From assembly GCA_024195265.1 (NCBI GenBank), contig JAJLRJ010000011.1, forward strand, positions 5,010,866 to 5,074,865: a DNA stretch of 64,000 nucleotides, given 5' to 3'. The DNA comes from Dendrophyllia cribrosa (Eukaryota; Cnidaria; Anthozoa; Scleractinia; Dendrophylliidae). Made by a program: the position numbers and the translations under genes. The notes under the pieces were generated by a model. That model worked only from the letters and a program-made list of their open reading frames with translations. It did not search any database and was not told the origin of the DNA. Shown here in pieces: positions 38,401-43,038 of the stretch; position 1 is the stretch's first letter, and each line of letters starts with the position of its first letter.

Positions 38401-39898
38401 CCTCTCTTCCTTTCACAGATAAGCCTTAGCCAAGCCACGATTGGACTCTTCTTCGATACCCCTTTCTCTTTTTCCCCATTCCACTCCTACTAGACTCACT
38501 ACGTGCCACAAGCAAGCTTACCCCTTACTTAACAGATGGAAAACAAAACAAATTCGGCAAACCTTTAACTGCAACTTAAGACAGTAGAACCTTTTATTGG
38601 GACACCTTCATTAAGGGGATACTTCTCCTGGTCTCGATAGTGTTCCCTCTATGGAGATTCCACTGTAACTTGTTTAACAGACGATTAAATATTTTTTGTT
38701 GTTGTTTTTATAGACTACCACACCATGCTAGACAGTTCCAAACCGGCCACGCTCTCAGCCGGCATGGGAGCGTTCGTGGCCGTGGCGACCGTGAGCGTGT
38801 TAATCGTTATCGGGACTGTGCTGTGTGTTATACGCTACAGAAGAAAAGCACGGCTAACAGGCGATAATATAGCTGAGGTAAATCACAGATCTCTTTGTTT
38901 CTAGTGTGGTTCTTGAACAGTGAAACGTACCTTACCTTCATAAATAAAGAAAGATTGGTAACTGTTAAGCTCGGTAATGAAATGAGAAAGATGTAATATT
39001 CATCATGTCAAGAACTTGAGACAAAGAAAAAACATGTGAGTCCTCGACCGGAATCGAACCTATGACCTTTCGCAAACTGGTCGGATGCTGAAATTTGAGG
39101 TTTTCTTTAATTTTGATTTTTGGCACTCTTGGGAGCTTAAAGGGGCTCTGTCACCATTTTTAGTGTTATTTTAAAAAGCTAAAAGACATATTTACATCAG
39201 TGGTAACGCAAAAATAATGGCCCAGTGTTGTTTAAAATTGCTTTATGGGTATAATGAAACTATAAACAAGTGTCTCTGACTACAGATGGTCAGGATGGAA
39301 GTGGATTGACTTAAATGACTTACATGACTATGGCTCTGTAATAGAGCCGAAATATTGTTTCAATGTCAATTATCTTGTAACCAAAACCAAAACTAAAACT
39401 TGGTTTCTACAATGATATGTCAATGATATTATTTCTCGGCCTAGCATTCTTCACTTTGTTTTTCAAGTTTGTTCATTGTGCTTTAGAAAATTTGCTAGAA
39501 ACAGATTATGATTTATTCTTTTTACAAGAATTTATTTGATATCTTGTTCTTGGTGTTCTAAGAGCATTTCCTTTTTGAAAAAAAGATGCTCAGTTTTAAT
39601 TCTTGCACAGTCTGAGACAAAAACATGAAACCCGCCATGACTTCATAGCCCCTTTAAGGGTCAATTTGTTGGTCGTAAGCCATTGGTGATGGACGGTTTA
39701 CCCCAATGAGGTTTGCAAAAAACAGTATATTTATTTTACAACTTGAATCGATAATTCTCAACACTAATGTTTGGTATGTTGTTGGAAATTGTTGTTTGCA
39801 GCTTACCCTTACAGATTCCGTTTGCAGTATAATCTAATTGGATTATTTTTATTTCTTTTCAGGAGGGAAAAAAATCACTGTTTTCTTGGACGGAGTAA
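849..39898 (+). CDS. Gene A: giant MANSC-repeat, LamG/EGF/Ig single-pass membrane protein (5' end missing)
   Basis: Exons, joined: 849-21860, 22557-23369, 25130-25756, 26211-26861, 27330-27734, 28055-28246, 28916-30166, 30425-30886, 31220-32038, 32396-32482, 32690-32800, 33313-33444, 33921-34043, 34579-34701, 35395-35454, 35793-36071, 36396-36518, 36960-37082, 38191-38313, 38714-38877, 39863-39898. Every intron is GT-AG. All are phase 1 except the last (phase 0), and the frame stays open throughout, giving about 9,240 residues. Order: Ser/Thr-rich region, 16 MANSC domains with long linkers, Lys/Glu-rich region, LamG, 2 MANSC, LamG, 4 MANSC, His-rich spacer, 3 EGF, hinge, Ig, 3 EGF, transmembrane helix, 29-residue tail. 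MANSC, LamG, EGF and Ig are extracellular folds, so a type I surface protein is inferred. No signal peptide is visible; genes B and C have theirs on a separate phase-1 exon, so A's is probably upstream of the window. Function unknown. Confidence 0.85.
2632..4290 (+). repeat. Degenerate ~62-residue protein repeats in the Ser/Thr-rich N-terminal region
   Basis: About nine imperfect copies share a core like DQIPxxTPRLxxLPSLS, starting near 2632, 2821, 3001, 3187, 3379, 3565, 3892, 4069 and 4231. Spacing is mostly 170-190 nt. Between cores lie Ser/Thr/Asn-rich segments with SSEQ-NAQ-like motifs. Copies are diverged but remain in frame, which suggests an old tandem expansion kept as coding sequence. 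The fold is unknown; it resembles a mucin or stalk repeat. Confidence 0.7.
3597..3830 (+). repeat. 75-bp (25-residue) in-frame tandem repeat
   Basis: The unit FFTDISSPLDDFSSVSND (then a short VP-ET- spacer) recurs about three times, with its CTTTCTTTACCGATATCAG core near 3642, 3717 and 3792. The nucleotide copies are much closer to each other than the surrounding 62-residue repeats are. This points to a recent local duplication inside the larger repeat array. Confidence 0.75.
5376..5725 (+). repeat. Tandem duplication of a ~61-residue segment
   Basis: Two adjacent in-frame copies contain TLFPSDTxKIE and VAFQPSSIGAFIR followed by SVNVT-PLSR. Spacing is about 183 nt. The copies are close at nucleotide level (atttccatcagacact and ttccagccatcgtccattgg in both). 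The segment is less Ser/Thr-rich and more hydrophobic than its surroundings, so it may be a small folded unit. Confidence 0.75.
6745..8270 (+). other. MANSC domains 1-5 of gene A (tight tandem array)
   Basis: Five domains follow with short linkers, at about 6745-6987, 7064-7315, 7382-7635, 7682-7932 and 8021-8270. The shared pattern is C, then GGxxAGxFxDxGxV, C-x3-CC-x4-C-[DN]-x-AFM, C-[FY]-x-V-x-C, then C. This matches the known MANSC pattern (C-x3-CC, CDLA-like, CFLxxC). Domain 1 is odd: it lacks the N-terminal Cys and reads CYY where the others have CC. Domain 5 has CGAAMF in place of CDVAFM. Confidence 0.85.
9017..9675 (+). other. MANSC domains 6-7 of gene A
   Basis: The domains lie at about 9017-9273 and 9422-9672, each with all eight cysteines, including CC and the CNVALL/CNAVFM segment. 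They are separated by a hydrophilic linker of about 50 residues. An Asn-rich, N-glycosylation-site-bearing stretch precedes them, and a Ser-rich linker of about 1,240 residues follows. Confidence 0.85.
9830..13390 (+). other. Long Ser/Thr-rich mucin-like linker in gene A
   Basis: This is an open frame of about 1,190 residues dominated by Ser, Thr, Pro and Val, with almost no cysteine between MANSC domains 7 and 8. Short recurring motifs are visible: SSN[AVI]FSxL (near 9893, 10147, 10318) and LLxQIKxLH (near 12250 and 12352). The composition fits an O-glycosylated extended stalk. No known domain is recognised. Confidence 0.7.
13397..16575 (+). other. MANSC domains 8-13 of gene A
   Basis: Six complete domains lie at about 13397-13644, 13838-14090, 14225-14475, 14987-15234, 15515-15764 and 16325-16575. 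Each has eight cysteines, the RGGxxAG segment and a C-terminal [VA]PA[RK]-containing strand. They are separated by Ser/Thr-rich linkers of 45-190 residues. They resemble each other more than domains 1-7 (for example C[FY]LVTC and CESVPA), which suggests later duplications. Confidence 0.87.
16730..17600 (+). other. Basic Lys/Arg/His-rich linker of gene A
   Basis: This linker lies between MANSC 13 and 14. It is strongly basic, with runs such as NKNKNRKIKAKR, LKKKKERKTT and LKRKKKPTTTQK, plus Thr-rich stretches. In an extracellular protein such clusters could bind glycosaminoglycans or acidic polymers, or be cut by proprotein convertases. Both are inferences. Confidence 0.6.
17606..18765 (+). 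other. MANSC domains 14-16 of gene A
   Basis: The domains lie at about 17606-17860, 18140-18390 and 18509-18759. All eight cysteines are present. Domain 14 has two extra residues in the CSSSNPRMC loop. Domain 15 has CDVAFYAF in place of CDVAFM. Pro/Thr-rich linkers containing TPTVKP- and PTPKPPTT-like motifs separate them. Confidence 0.86.
19804..20740 (+). repeat. Lys/Glu-rich ~58-residue repeats at the end of the giant exon
   Basis: Six copies share a core like VWxTSRNKNxDHxESFHEQI, near 19804, 19924, 20056, 20230, 20404 and 20578. The last four are spaced 174 nt (58 residues) and alternate with an E-[FH]-x-[IV]-EKQ- segment. The composition is highly charged (Lys, Glu, Asn, His) with no cysteine, unlike the mucin-like part. 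A coiled or disordered extracellular rod is possible. Confidence 0.75.
21052..21670 (+). repeat. Three amphipathic-helix repeats (IxxIYxxLQxL) and basic tract
   Basis: Related helical segments appear near 21052 (DAIFNKINIIYNHLQALIER), 21367 (DALLDYIKTIYSRVQELYNR) and 21604 (KEMKKIYKNMKKMYYQQKKI). A strongly basic tract (GKKGRKTDRKRNRSR) lies near 21511-21560. The heptad-like spacing suggests short coiled coils, perhaps for self-association. A similar coil sits earlier, near 19147-19240 (NKLTNVTEENRHLEDEIR). Confidence 0.6.
22180..22325 (+). repeat. Dispersed ~105-bp repeat, diverged copy
   Basis: Sequence such as gttgtacaaggtggttct and ttcaaatgaaagctactgag matches the tandem units at 32936, 34830 and 49185. 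It is one diverged unit and a half in the first intron after the giant exon. Confidence 0.55.
22557..23369 (+). CDS. Gene A exon 2: charged, cysteine-free linker
   Basis: The acceptor is ttttag at 22551-22556 and the donor is GTAAGA at 23370; both boundaries are phase 1 (271 codons). The sequence is hydrophilic with several predicted short helices (FIDKIVSEIEAKHPIIGPLL, ALQQLIDNVADSVVKEV) and Pro-rich segments. No cysteine or recognised domain is present. It continues the Lys/Glu-rich region and leads into the first laminin-G-like domain. Confidence 0.85.
23677..23702 (-). repeat. Fragment of a dispersed repeat (CTCGTGAATACGCGAAGCG)
   Basis: The reverse complement, CTCGTGAATACGCGAAGCG followed by TTGAA, matches sequence near 36578 and 59286. 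The fragment ends exactly where the foldback element at 23703 starts, so that element probably inserted into it. Confidence 0.45.
23703..23885. mobile_element. Foldback/MITE-like element, TIR TTTAAGGCCCACCTTCACCC
   Basis: Ends are inverted repeats of about 23 bp (start TTTAAGGCCCACCTTCACCC, end its reverse complement plus AAAA-type match). The element is about 183 bp with no coding capacity, a non-autonomous DNA transposon in a gene A intron. Confidence 0.7.
25130..25756 (+). CDS. Gene A exon 3: laminin-G-like (LamG_3/concanavalin-like) domain 1
   Basis: The exon has 209 codons, phase 1 at both ends. The acceptor is atcgcaaag before 25130 and the donor is GTATAA at 25757. The sequence shows the LamG_3 jelly-roll hallmarks: LxFENxxxxxALDNSGHNN at the start, AITIALWLK, a WVHLSATYD strand, IILNGDVIDE, and the closing IDEFYMYNRAIAASDL. 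Such domains bind glycans or protein partners at the cell surface. The whole domain is in one exon. Confidence 0.88.
26211..26861 (+). CDS. Gene A exon 4: Thr-rich linker plus MANSC domain 17
   Basis: Phase 1 at both ends; acceptor tgttctgcag, donor GTAAGT at 26862. The exon encodes a Gly/Thr-rich linker with a run of 13 Thr encoded by pure ACA codons (26396-26434). An eight-cysteine MANSC domain follows (first Cys at 26585, domain to about 26835), with RGGMNAGLFINLGQV and CDLVFM. Confidence 0.9.
26396..26434 (+). repeat. (ACA)13 coding microsatellite
   Basis: Thirteen perfect ACA codons in exon 4 of gene A encode 13 threonines. The run is in frame and lies in a Thr-rich linker. Length is likely variable between individuals. 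Confidence 0.9.
27330..27734 (+). CDS. Gene A exon 5: MANSC domain 18
   Basis: Phase 1 at both ends; acceptor ttctaacag, donor GTAAAA at 27735. A short Thr/Pro-rich leader is followed by the MANSC domain (first Cys at 27494, to about 27730), with LRDGWNAGMLL, CCDEPACDFVML and CYTVRC. The domain is slightly diverged: the usual FxDxG segment reads LLQVARVG. Confidence 0.88.
28055..28246 (+). CDS. Gene A exon 6: start of laminin-G-like domain 2
   Basis: This exon has 64 codons, phase 1 at both ends; acceptor cttattgcag, donor GTAATT at 28247. It carries an acidic/Pro-rich leader and then the first LamG strand (LSLYLGFDHVIGSVAVDG), completed by the next exon. In LamG domain 1 the equivalent part is not split, so this intron interrupts a domain. 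A transposon (28251-28642) begins four bases inside the intron. Confidence 0.82.
28251..28642. mobile_element. MITE, TIR TTAAAGGAGCTATG (family 1)
   Basis: Perfect 14-bp inverted ends TTAAAGGAGCTATG/CATAGCTCCTTTAA bound a 392-bp non-coding element. The interior (ttaaaaagccaaaagacaga, gccaggatggaaatggattg) matches the element at 39137. It begins four bases after the exon 6 donor. Confidence 0.75.
28916..30166 (+). CDS. Gene A exon 7: rest of LamG domain 2, Thr-rich linker, MANSC domain 19
   Basis: 417 codons, phase 1 at both ends; acceptor gtttaag, donor GTAAGT at 30167. LamG features: AVTIALWVKL, LWYHVVGTYD, ARVFVNGDLVGEG, LDEIYIYRRALLESE, ending near 29450. A Thr/Pro/Ser-rich linker follows, then MANSC 19 (first Cys at 29904, to about 30153) with GGLGAGNFTDKGTV and CSVAYM. 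Confidence 0.9.
30425..30886 (+). CDS. Gene A exon 8: MANSC domain 20
   Basis: 154 codons, phase 1 at both ends; acceptor ctaccttcag, donor GTATGT at 30887. A Ser/Thr/Pro-rich leader precedes the MANSC domain (first Cys at 30625, to about 30874) with GGLRAGNFTRMAEF, CCAEKSCDVAIL and CFGLQC. Confidence 0.9.
31220..32038 (+). CDS. Gene A exon 9: MANSC domains 21 and 22
   Basis: 273 codons, phase 1 at both ends; acceptor tcacttaag, donor GTAAGC at 32039. Two complete MANSC domains are encoded: 31390-31639 (GGMGAGEVAKLPHVG, CHVAYV, CYTVSC) and 31765-32016 (GGESAGAFTERGLV, CDLAYT, CYTVRC). Except for the giant exon, all other MANSC-bearing exons in the window carry one domain, so this is a fused pair. 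Confidence 0.9.
32396..32482 (+). CDS. Gene A exon 10: short Thr/Pro/Lys-rich spacer
   Basis: 29 codons, phase 1 at both ends; acceptor gtaatctacag, donor GTGAGC at 32483. It encodes a Pro/Thr/Lys-rich hinge (PRPTEPTTKKLETTKAV). It was assigned from splice sites, open frame and composition; it is too short to be secure alone, but it keeps phase with both neighbours. Confidence 0.72.
32690..32800 (+). CDS. Gene A exon 11: histidine-rich spacer
   Basis: 37 codons, phase 1 at both ends; acceptor tttccacag, donor GTACTA at 32801. It encodes a His/Lys-rich segment (PYHHKQKLHKHHHRHHHK) with about 12 His near its end. His-rich tracts can bind metals such as Zn, Cu or Ni, or change charge with pH. 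The role here is inferred only. Confidence 0.75.
32936..33112 (-). repeat. Dispersed ~105-bp tandem repeat, about 1.7 units
   Basis: GGTCACACTTTAGGATTTCA, followed by TCCACAGACT, recurs at 32959 and 33064 (spacing ~105). On the minus strand each unit contains a short open stretch beginning MTIQMKA. The same unit is found at 34830-35095, 49185-49345 and diverged at 22180. Confidence 0.75.
33313..33444 (+). CDS. Gene A exon 12: EGF-like domain 1
   Basis: 44 codons, phase 1 at both ends; acceptor caaaattag, donor GTATGA at 33445. Six cysteines in EGF spacing (KCPARKYGCQHYCVN, then HRCMCHHGYVL and HCK). It lacks the leading D-x-[DN]-E-C of the other EGF exons, so it may not bind calcium. Confidence 0.88.
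33511..33644. mobile_element. pogo-like MITE, TIR CAGTCAAACCTCTATTAAGC, TA target site
   Basis: Starts TACAGTCAAACCTCTATTAA and ends in the diverged inverse GTTTGACTGTA. TA is duplicated at both ends, as expected for Tc1/mariner-pogo type elements. The interior repeats GGGTGACCGCTTAATAGAGG. About 134 bp, non-coding. Confidence 0.75.
33921..34043 (+). CDS. Gene A exon 13: calcium-binding EGF domain 2
   Basis: 41 codons, phase 1 at both ends; acceptor tgctatgcag, donor GTAAAT at 34044. DVDECTDNTHGCEHQCVN followed by the GSFQCECRNGF pattern is a typical cbEGF, with the Asn and aromatic residue of the hydroxylation consensus (CVNNDGSFQC). Confidence 0.92.
34579..34701 (+). CDS. Gene A exon 14: calcium-binding EGF domain 3
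   Basis: 41 codons, phase 1 at both ends; acceptor cattccag, donor GTACGC at 34702. DLNECLLGVHSCSDTCHN then GSYECSCDEGY: six cysteines and cbEGF consensus. It has the same length as EGF 2, 4, 5 and 6, which suggests duplication of one exon. Confidence 0.92.
   Translation, partial: TLMSACWVCTAVLTRAITLLAVTNVHAMKVINYQLINITV
34830..35095 (-). repeat. Dispersed ~105-bp tandem repeat, about 2.5 units
   Basis: GGTCACACT-T-GATTT-TCC recurs near 34853, 34959 and 35068 (spacing 105-109). The minus strand of each unit reads MTIQMxAxxQYFPxVLFI, then a FESVD- segment. The downstream edge is cut by the SINE-like sequence at 35096. Confidence 0.78.
35096..35335 (-). mobile_element. tRNA-derived SINE
   Basis: On the minus strand, 35243-35168 reads as a tRNA-like head. 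It has an A box TAGCTCAGTGG (35234-35224), a B box AGGTTCGATTCC (35191-35180) and ends AGTCTC/GAGACT that can pair. Such internal Pol III promoter boxes are the mark of tRNA-derived SINEs. A second partial head (A box only) lies at 35280-35320. Pairing in the arms is imperfect, so it is not called a functional tRNA. Confidence 0.72.
35395..35454 (+). CDS. Gene A exon 15: 20-codon hinge
   Basis: Phase 1 at both ends; acceptor is a long T tract then ttag, donor GTGAGC at 35455. It encodes a hydrophilic hinge (DITEVGSKKDQDHPLVAG) between EGF 3 and the Ig domain. Support is splice consensus and phase only. A downstream skip would also stay in frame, so it may be alternatively used. Confidence 0.65.
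35793..36071 (+). CDS. Gene A exon 16: Ig (I-set) domain
   Basis: 93 codons, phase 1 at both ends; acceptor tctttttcag, donor GTAAAA at 36072. I-set features: FHCKARGHPPPHIAW (B-strand Cys and C-strand Trp), LPTGSLVIGNV, and DQGMYRCVASNPAGSA (D-x-G-x-Y-x-C). One complete domain, likely for adhesion or ligand binding. Confidence 0.93.
36396..36518 (+). CDS. Gene A exon 17: calcium-binding EGF domain 4
   Basis: 41 codons, phase 1 at both ends; acceptor caattttag, donor GTATTG at 36519. DFDECRARSDDCQQVCVN then GSFRCECHSGF, with six cysteines and the hydroxylation consensus. Confidence 0.92.
36960..37082 (+). CDS. Gene A exon 18: calcium-binding EGF domain 5
   Basis: 41 codons, phase 1 at both ends; acceptor caatttcag, donor GTACTG at 37083. 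DVDECTLGSHFCDHICHN then GSFTCSCKLGY: a standard cbEGF. Confidence 0.92.
37343..37794. mobile_element. pogo-like MITE, TIR ACAGTAAAAACCCGCGTGTA, TA target site
   Basis: Starts TACAGTAAAAACCCGCGTG and ends GCGCGGGTTCTTACTGTA. The GTAAGAACC/GGTTCTTAC motif recurs inside. About 450 bp, non-coding, in a gene A intron. Confidence 0.75.
37851..38133. mobile_element. Repeat family 2 (CAATTGAAAACTGCTCT ends), copy 1
   Basis: This is a 280-bp element with inverted ends near GAGTGGTTTTTAATTGAGTA and its inverse. The interior has GTTTTCCCGCGCTTGGCGCC and CTGATTGGTTCATTGGAT. The same sequence occurs at 40841-41078 and 44301-44538. Confidence 0.65.
38191..38313 (+). CDS. Gene A exon 19: calcium-binding EGF domain 6
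   Basis: 41 codons, phase 1 at both ends; acceptor ttttgttcag, donor GTACGT at 38314. DIDECTEPGHGCSQLCNN then GGYNCFCIKGY: the last EGF before the membrane span. Confidence 0.92.
38581..38666. mobile_element. Short pogo-like MITE remnant (ACAGTAGAACC ... CCACTGTA)
   Basis: ACAGTAGAACCTTTTATTGG at one end and GATTCCACTGTA at the other, with GGGGAT/ATTCC-like interior. It resembles the 57040 element and sits just before exon 20 of gene A. Confidence 0.5.
38714..38877 (+). CDS. Gene A exon 20: transmembrane segment and start of cytoplasmic tail
   Basis: It starts in phase 1 (acceptor tttttatag) and ends in phase 0 (donor GTAAAT at 38878). A short juxtamembrane stretch is followed by a hydrophobic helix (GAFVAVATVSVLIVIGTVLC) and a stop-transfer cluster (RYRRKAR). 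The orientation after many extracellular domains indicates a type I single-pass protein. Confidence 0.9.
39030..39095 (-). mobile_element. tRNA-derived SINE fragment
   Basis: gaatcgaacctatgacc (B box inverse) and ctggtcggatgct match the SINE at 35096. Only the B-box side remains. It ends about 40 bases before the MITE at 39137. Confidence 0.6.
39137..39657. mobile_element. MITE, TIR TTAAAGGGGCT (family 1), longer copy
   Basis: 521-bp element with inverted ends TTAAAGGGGCT/AGCCCCTTTAA. The interior (gtcaggatggaagtggattg) matches the copy at 28251. It lies in the last intron of gene A. Confidence 0.72.
39863..39898 (+). CDS. Gene A last coding exon: end of cytoplasmic tail and stop
   Basis: Acceptor ctttTcag (39855-39862). 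Phase 0 from the previous exon gives EGKKSLFSWTE and a TAA at 39896-39898. The full cytoplasmic tail is only about 29 residues, with no visible kinase, ITAM or PDZ-type motif. A 3' UTR follows, with AATAAA at 40040 and 40086. Confidence 0.8.
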   Translation, partial: EGKKSLFSWTE

Positions 39899-40039
39899 AA
39901 CTGACTCATGCATTCCTGGCCTTGCCTTAACTCAAAATAGTTCTGCTATTGTCTCGTAGCAAAAAGAAGGAGACAATTATATATTTTATAAAACAAAAAT
40001 GTTGTAATCTACTTTTTTAACAAATGTAATATATTTTTT

Positions 40040-40091
40040 AATAAATATTTTTATAACAGTTTGGTTGATTTTGTTTCTTGTTTTAAATAAA
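40040..40091 (+). promoter_or_regulatory. Poly(A) signals of gene A
   Basis: AATAAA at 40040-40045 and again at 40086-40091, 142 and 188 bases after the stop, in AT-rich sequence. They are well placed to end the gene A transcript. Confidence 0.65.
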
Positions 40092-40265
40092 ATGGGATAT
40101 AGTTTACCTGCGATATATTAAAACAATAATCTCACATTATATATTAGTTACAATCTATTTCCATCCAGGCCATACTTGGTCACAAACACATCCGATGCAC
40201 TTGTAATTTTAAAGAAATTTGTTTCATTTTTGGAGAGTTATTATTGATATAAATATAAACTATTT

Positions 40266-40448
40266 TTCATAAATGACAGCCGATTTATTTATTCTTTTAT
40301 ATGTATGTCAATCAGCCTTTATGGCCTCGTTAGCGTGTGCAAAGTTCAAAAGAATATTTTAATCATAAATGAAGCCAATAAGGCTAATTAACATGCATAT
40401 GAATGAATGAATTAATGAATGAATAAATCGGCCGCCATTATGAGAATA
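40266..40448. mobile_element. GGCGGCCG foldback family, decayed copy
   Basis: Ends (ACAGCCGATTTATTTATTC and GAATAAATCGGCCGCCAT) and the GCCTCGTTAGCG interior match the two better-preserved palindromes at 48605 and 49539. The two arms have diverged. Confidence 0.6.
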
Positions 40449-40840
40449 TAAAGGTCTATGCCTTTTGGCTAACTAACAAAACATGTGATATGGTCCCTTT
40501 GAGAAGTTGTCGTGATACACTATACGTTAGCAATTAACAAATTTACGTCACTTTTCCATACGCCTGTTCTCTTATTGATCATAAGTTTTGATCATCAATT
40601 TTCTTTAACATTGTTAAAGTTGCTGTGGATCCGTGAGTCAATATTTTTGTTTTTGTAAAAGTTTACTGAGCTTTATCACTTATTTGTTTGTTGTTGATGA
40701 GACCATTATTAATCGCGTTCTTGGCTCGCCATAAAAAAATGCTAAATATCGTTAATTATCGTACTTGTATCGATTTGAAAAAGAGGTATCGGCCCATCAA
40801 ATAAATTTTCGCTGTGTCTATACTCTTATAAACAGCCAAT

Positions 40841-41078
40841 AGAACTCAGTGTTTTCATTTGAGTGCTACGCCTTGTGATTGGCTAAAAATCTTGCGCCAC
40901 TTTCTCGCATCAATCAAAAGCAAAAACCAGAACCAATAGTGACTCGCACGCGTTTTCCCGCGCTTGGCGTTGGCGTTTTGATTGGTTCATTGGACTGTCT
41001 GCGTCTGTTGTGTTTGCTTAGAGTAAACGATTTTGGTATTGGTTTTACGAAACTCCCACCTCAATTGAAAACTGCTAT
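40841..41078. mobile_element. Repeat family 2, copy 2
   Basis: Shares GTTTTCCCGCGCTTGGCG and TTGATTGGTTCATTGGA with copies at 37851 and 44301, and ends CAATTGAAAACTGCTAT. Confidence 0.65.
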
Positions 41079-41469
41079 TAACAGGAGATCAATTTGACAG
41101 TGACTGTAAAAAACAAATGTTGAACTCTGTGTTATTGACTTGAGGTACTTTTTATAACACTTGAACTCTGAAATTTGAAATTCTAAGGACAATCACTGGC
41201 GCCAAGAAGATTTTAATGTTTTTCATGCTTCATCGCAATTTATTTAATCACATACATCACTGCGTGGATCATTTCTTCATTACAAAGTTATACTCCGAAT
41301 GTAACAAACTATCAAGCTCGCCACTTTTTCATGTCAAGTTATATATCTTTAACAAATTCATTAATAATTCATAACAGTTATGACAAATCAATAGGTGGTA
41401 TTTGAGTCACATGTACACCTCTGTAAACCCCAATACAAATCAACTGAGTTGATGAATTATTAAACTTGT

Positions 41470-41512
<43 letters not shown>

Positions 41513-41578
41513 ATAAGTTTTTGTATTCGTGTCATTTTGTCGTGTCCTTATTACAAAATAATTTATTCTGTGTCAGGG

Positions 41579-41670
41579 TAGGCTCGATTTTCAGCCGTTT
41601 GAGGGAGTCCAGTTTTCAGTGGAGTACGCGAAGGAACGCTGGCGCACCAAACGGCTGGAAATCGAGCCTA
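41579..41670. mobile_element. 92-bp foldback element (AGGCTCGATTTTCAGCCGTT)
   Basis: AGGCTCGATTTTCAGCCGTTT and AAACGGCTGGAAATCGAGCC are near-perfect inverted ends of about 21 bp. No coding capacity. Confidence 0.65.
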
Positions 41671-42100
41671 GTGTCAGAGCGATCTCTGCTATATACCATC
41701 AAGCGATCTTTCTATCCATCAAATAAATCATTGTTTCATACATGAAGTGGTTATTTTTGTCATATCAAGTTGCGTGCACATATTTAGACATCAAGATCAA
41801 AGGGCCCTATGAGCCAACTCATGAATGCGGAAGTAGAGACTTGGCTGAGCAGCTAAATCAAAGTCTTCTAAGAGCCAATTCGTAAATACAAAACGTTCGG
41901 ACAAACATGTTTCTCTTTTGAAAGAACTGATAAGATAACCTGGATGAAAGAGGCATTTAAAAGCTTAGGCAGCTACTGGATGTCAAACTGACTGAAGTTG
42001 AAGCAAAACTGGTATATATATTTTAAAAAATTATTATTAAAAATATTGTATTCTATTAAATATTTTGTGTCACAATCATGTGGACTTTTAAATTGGTAAT

Positions 42101-42502
42101 TGGCCGTTTTTATGCTACAGACGTTAATATCGTCTGAGACGTTAAAGTCGTCTCGAGACGACTTAAACGTCTAGTATAAAAACGGAAAATAAGCCAGACG
42201 GATTTAACGTCTGACGACTTTAACGACTTTAACGTCGTTCAGACGCACTTAACAGACGACTTTCACGTCTCAGACGTTAAATGCGTCTAGTATAAAAACG
42301 GGACGGCCTTAACGAGGACGAATTTAGACCTATTTGTATATTCGTGCTCTTAAAATTTATTTGGGGACGACTTTAGTCGTGTCCAGTTACTTCAGAAAAT
42401 AGTTTTTGTTAGAAAATCTCGTGTTTTTCTCTGTTGCCATCTAACGTCTGAGACGTTAATTGCGTCTAGACGACTTTAACGTCTCTAGCATAAAAACGGC
42501 CA
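42101..42502. mobile_element. Element with TIR TGGCCGTTTTTATGCTA and internal AGACGTTAA repeats
   Basis: The outer ends TGGCCGTTTTTATGCTACAG and its inverse bound 402 bp rich in direct and inverted AGACGTTAA/TTAACGTCT and GTCTAGTATAAAAACGG units. It is probably a non-autonomous element grown by internal repeats. It ends about 450 bp before gene B. Confidence 0.7.
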
Positions 42503-42913
42503 TTTTAATTAATCCTAGTTCATTATCATTGTATTTTACTGTATGTTTCATTAAGTGTTTCTAAAGTTGTTGCAGAAATTAAAGGTACTTTAAGCACTGG
42601 TCACTTTATTTTATCAACTCTGGTATTTTCAGTTGAACAATCTTTACAATTATAAAATTGCTGACGCTAGTAAAAATTATTTTCGCTAACATGACTCCTT
42701 TCTGACTCTGAGTTGTATTAAAAGTGAGGTTATGATCGTGACCGACAAAACTCGCTTGCTGATTGGCTCCCCGCCGCTAAGTGACAGGTTGCGTTTTTAC
42801 CGTGTTAGGTCATCAAACAACATAATTTTCTTTCTTACTGTCACTGGCTGTCTTCGCCAAAACAATTCTTCTAATATTTAGTTTAAAATTGGCACGTAGG
42901 ATATAATATTCCT

Positions 42914-42924
42914 AGCTTTATATA
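42914..42924 (+). promoter_or_regulatory. Possible TATA-like box of gene B
   Basis: The sequence tttatatag lies about 30 bases before the gene B start codon at 42951. If it is a TATA box the 5' UTR would be only a few bases, so an upstream start site is also possible. Weak evidence. Confidence 0.2.
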
Positions 42925-42950
42925 GTGGCGTTCTACGCGATTTAATAGAC

Positions 42951-43038
42951 ATGTTTGAGATTTTTTGCCGTTCTCAGAGAAGATCACGGATCGATAAATG
43001 GTTCTTGGTTTCGGCCATCTTTGTTTCTTACTTAACAG
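42951..43038 (+). CDS. Gene B exon 1: signal peptide
   Basis: ATG at 42951, then a basic n-region (CRSQRRSRIDK) and a hydrophobic core (WFLVSAIFVSYLT). The donor is a perfect GTAAGT at 43039, phase 1. The next exon starts G|TA, giving VV at the junction, exactly as in gene C. The other ATG at 42998 gives phase 2 and does not fit the next exon. Confidence 0.78.

Larger units (their letters stand above)
40092..42950. other. Intergenic region A-B (2.9 kb), no gene seen
   Basis: It contains a decayed palindromic element (40266-40448), repeat family 2 copy 2 (40841-41078), a 92-bp foldback (41579-41670) and the AGACGTTAA-rich element (42101-42502). No open frame with coding character was found. 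Confidence 0.65.

Noticed and set aside
42998..43038. ATG at 42998 as the gene B start (hydrophobic short peptide)
   Set aside because: It would leave phase 2 at the donor, while the next exon needs phase 1; the ATG at 42951 fits.
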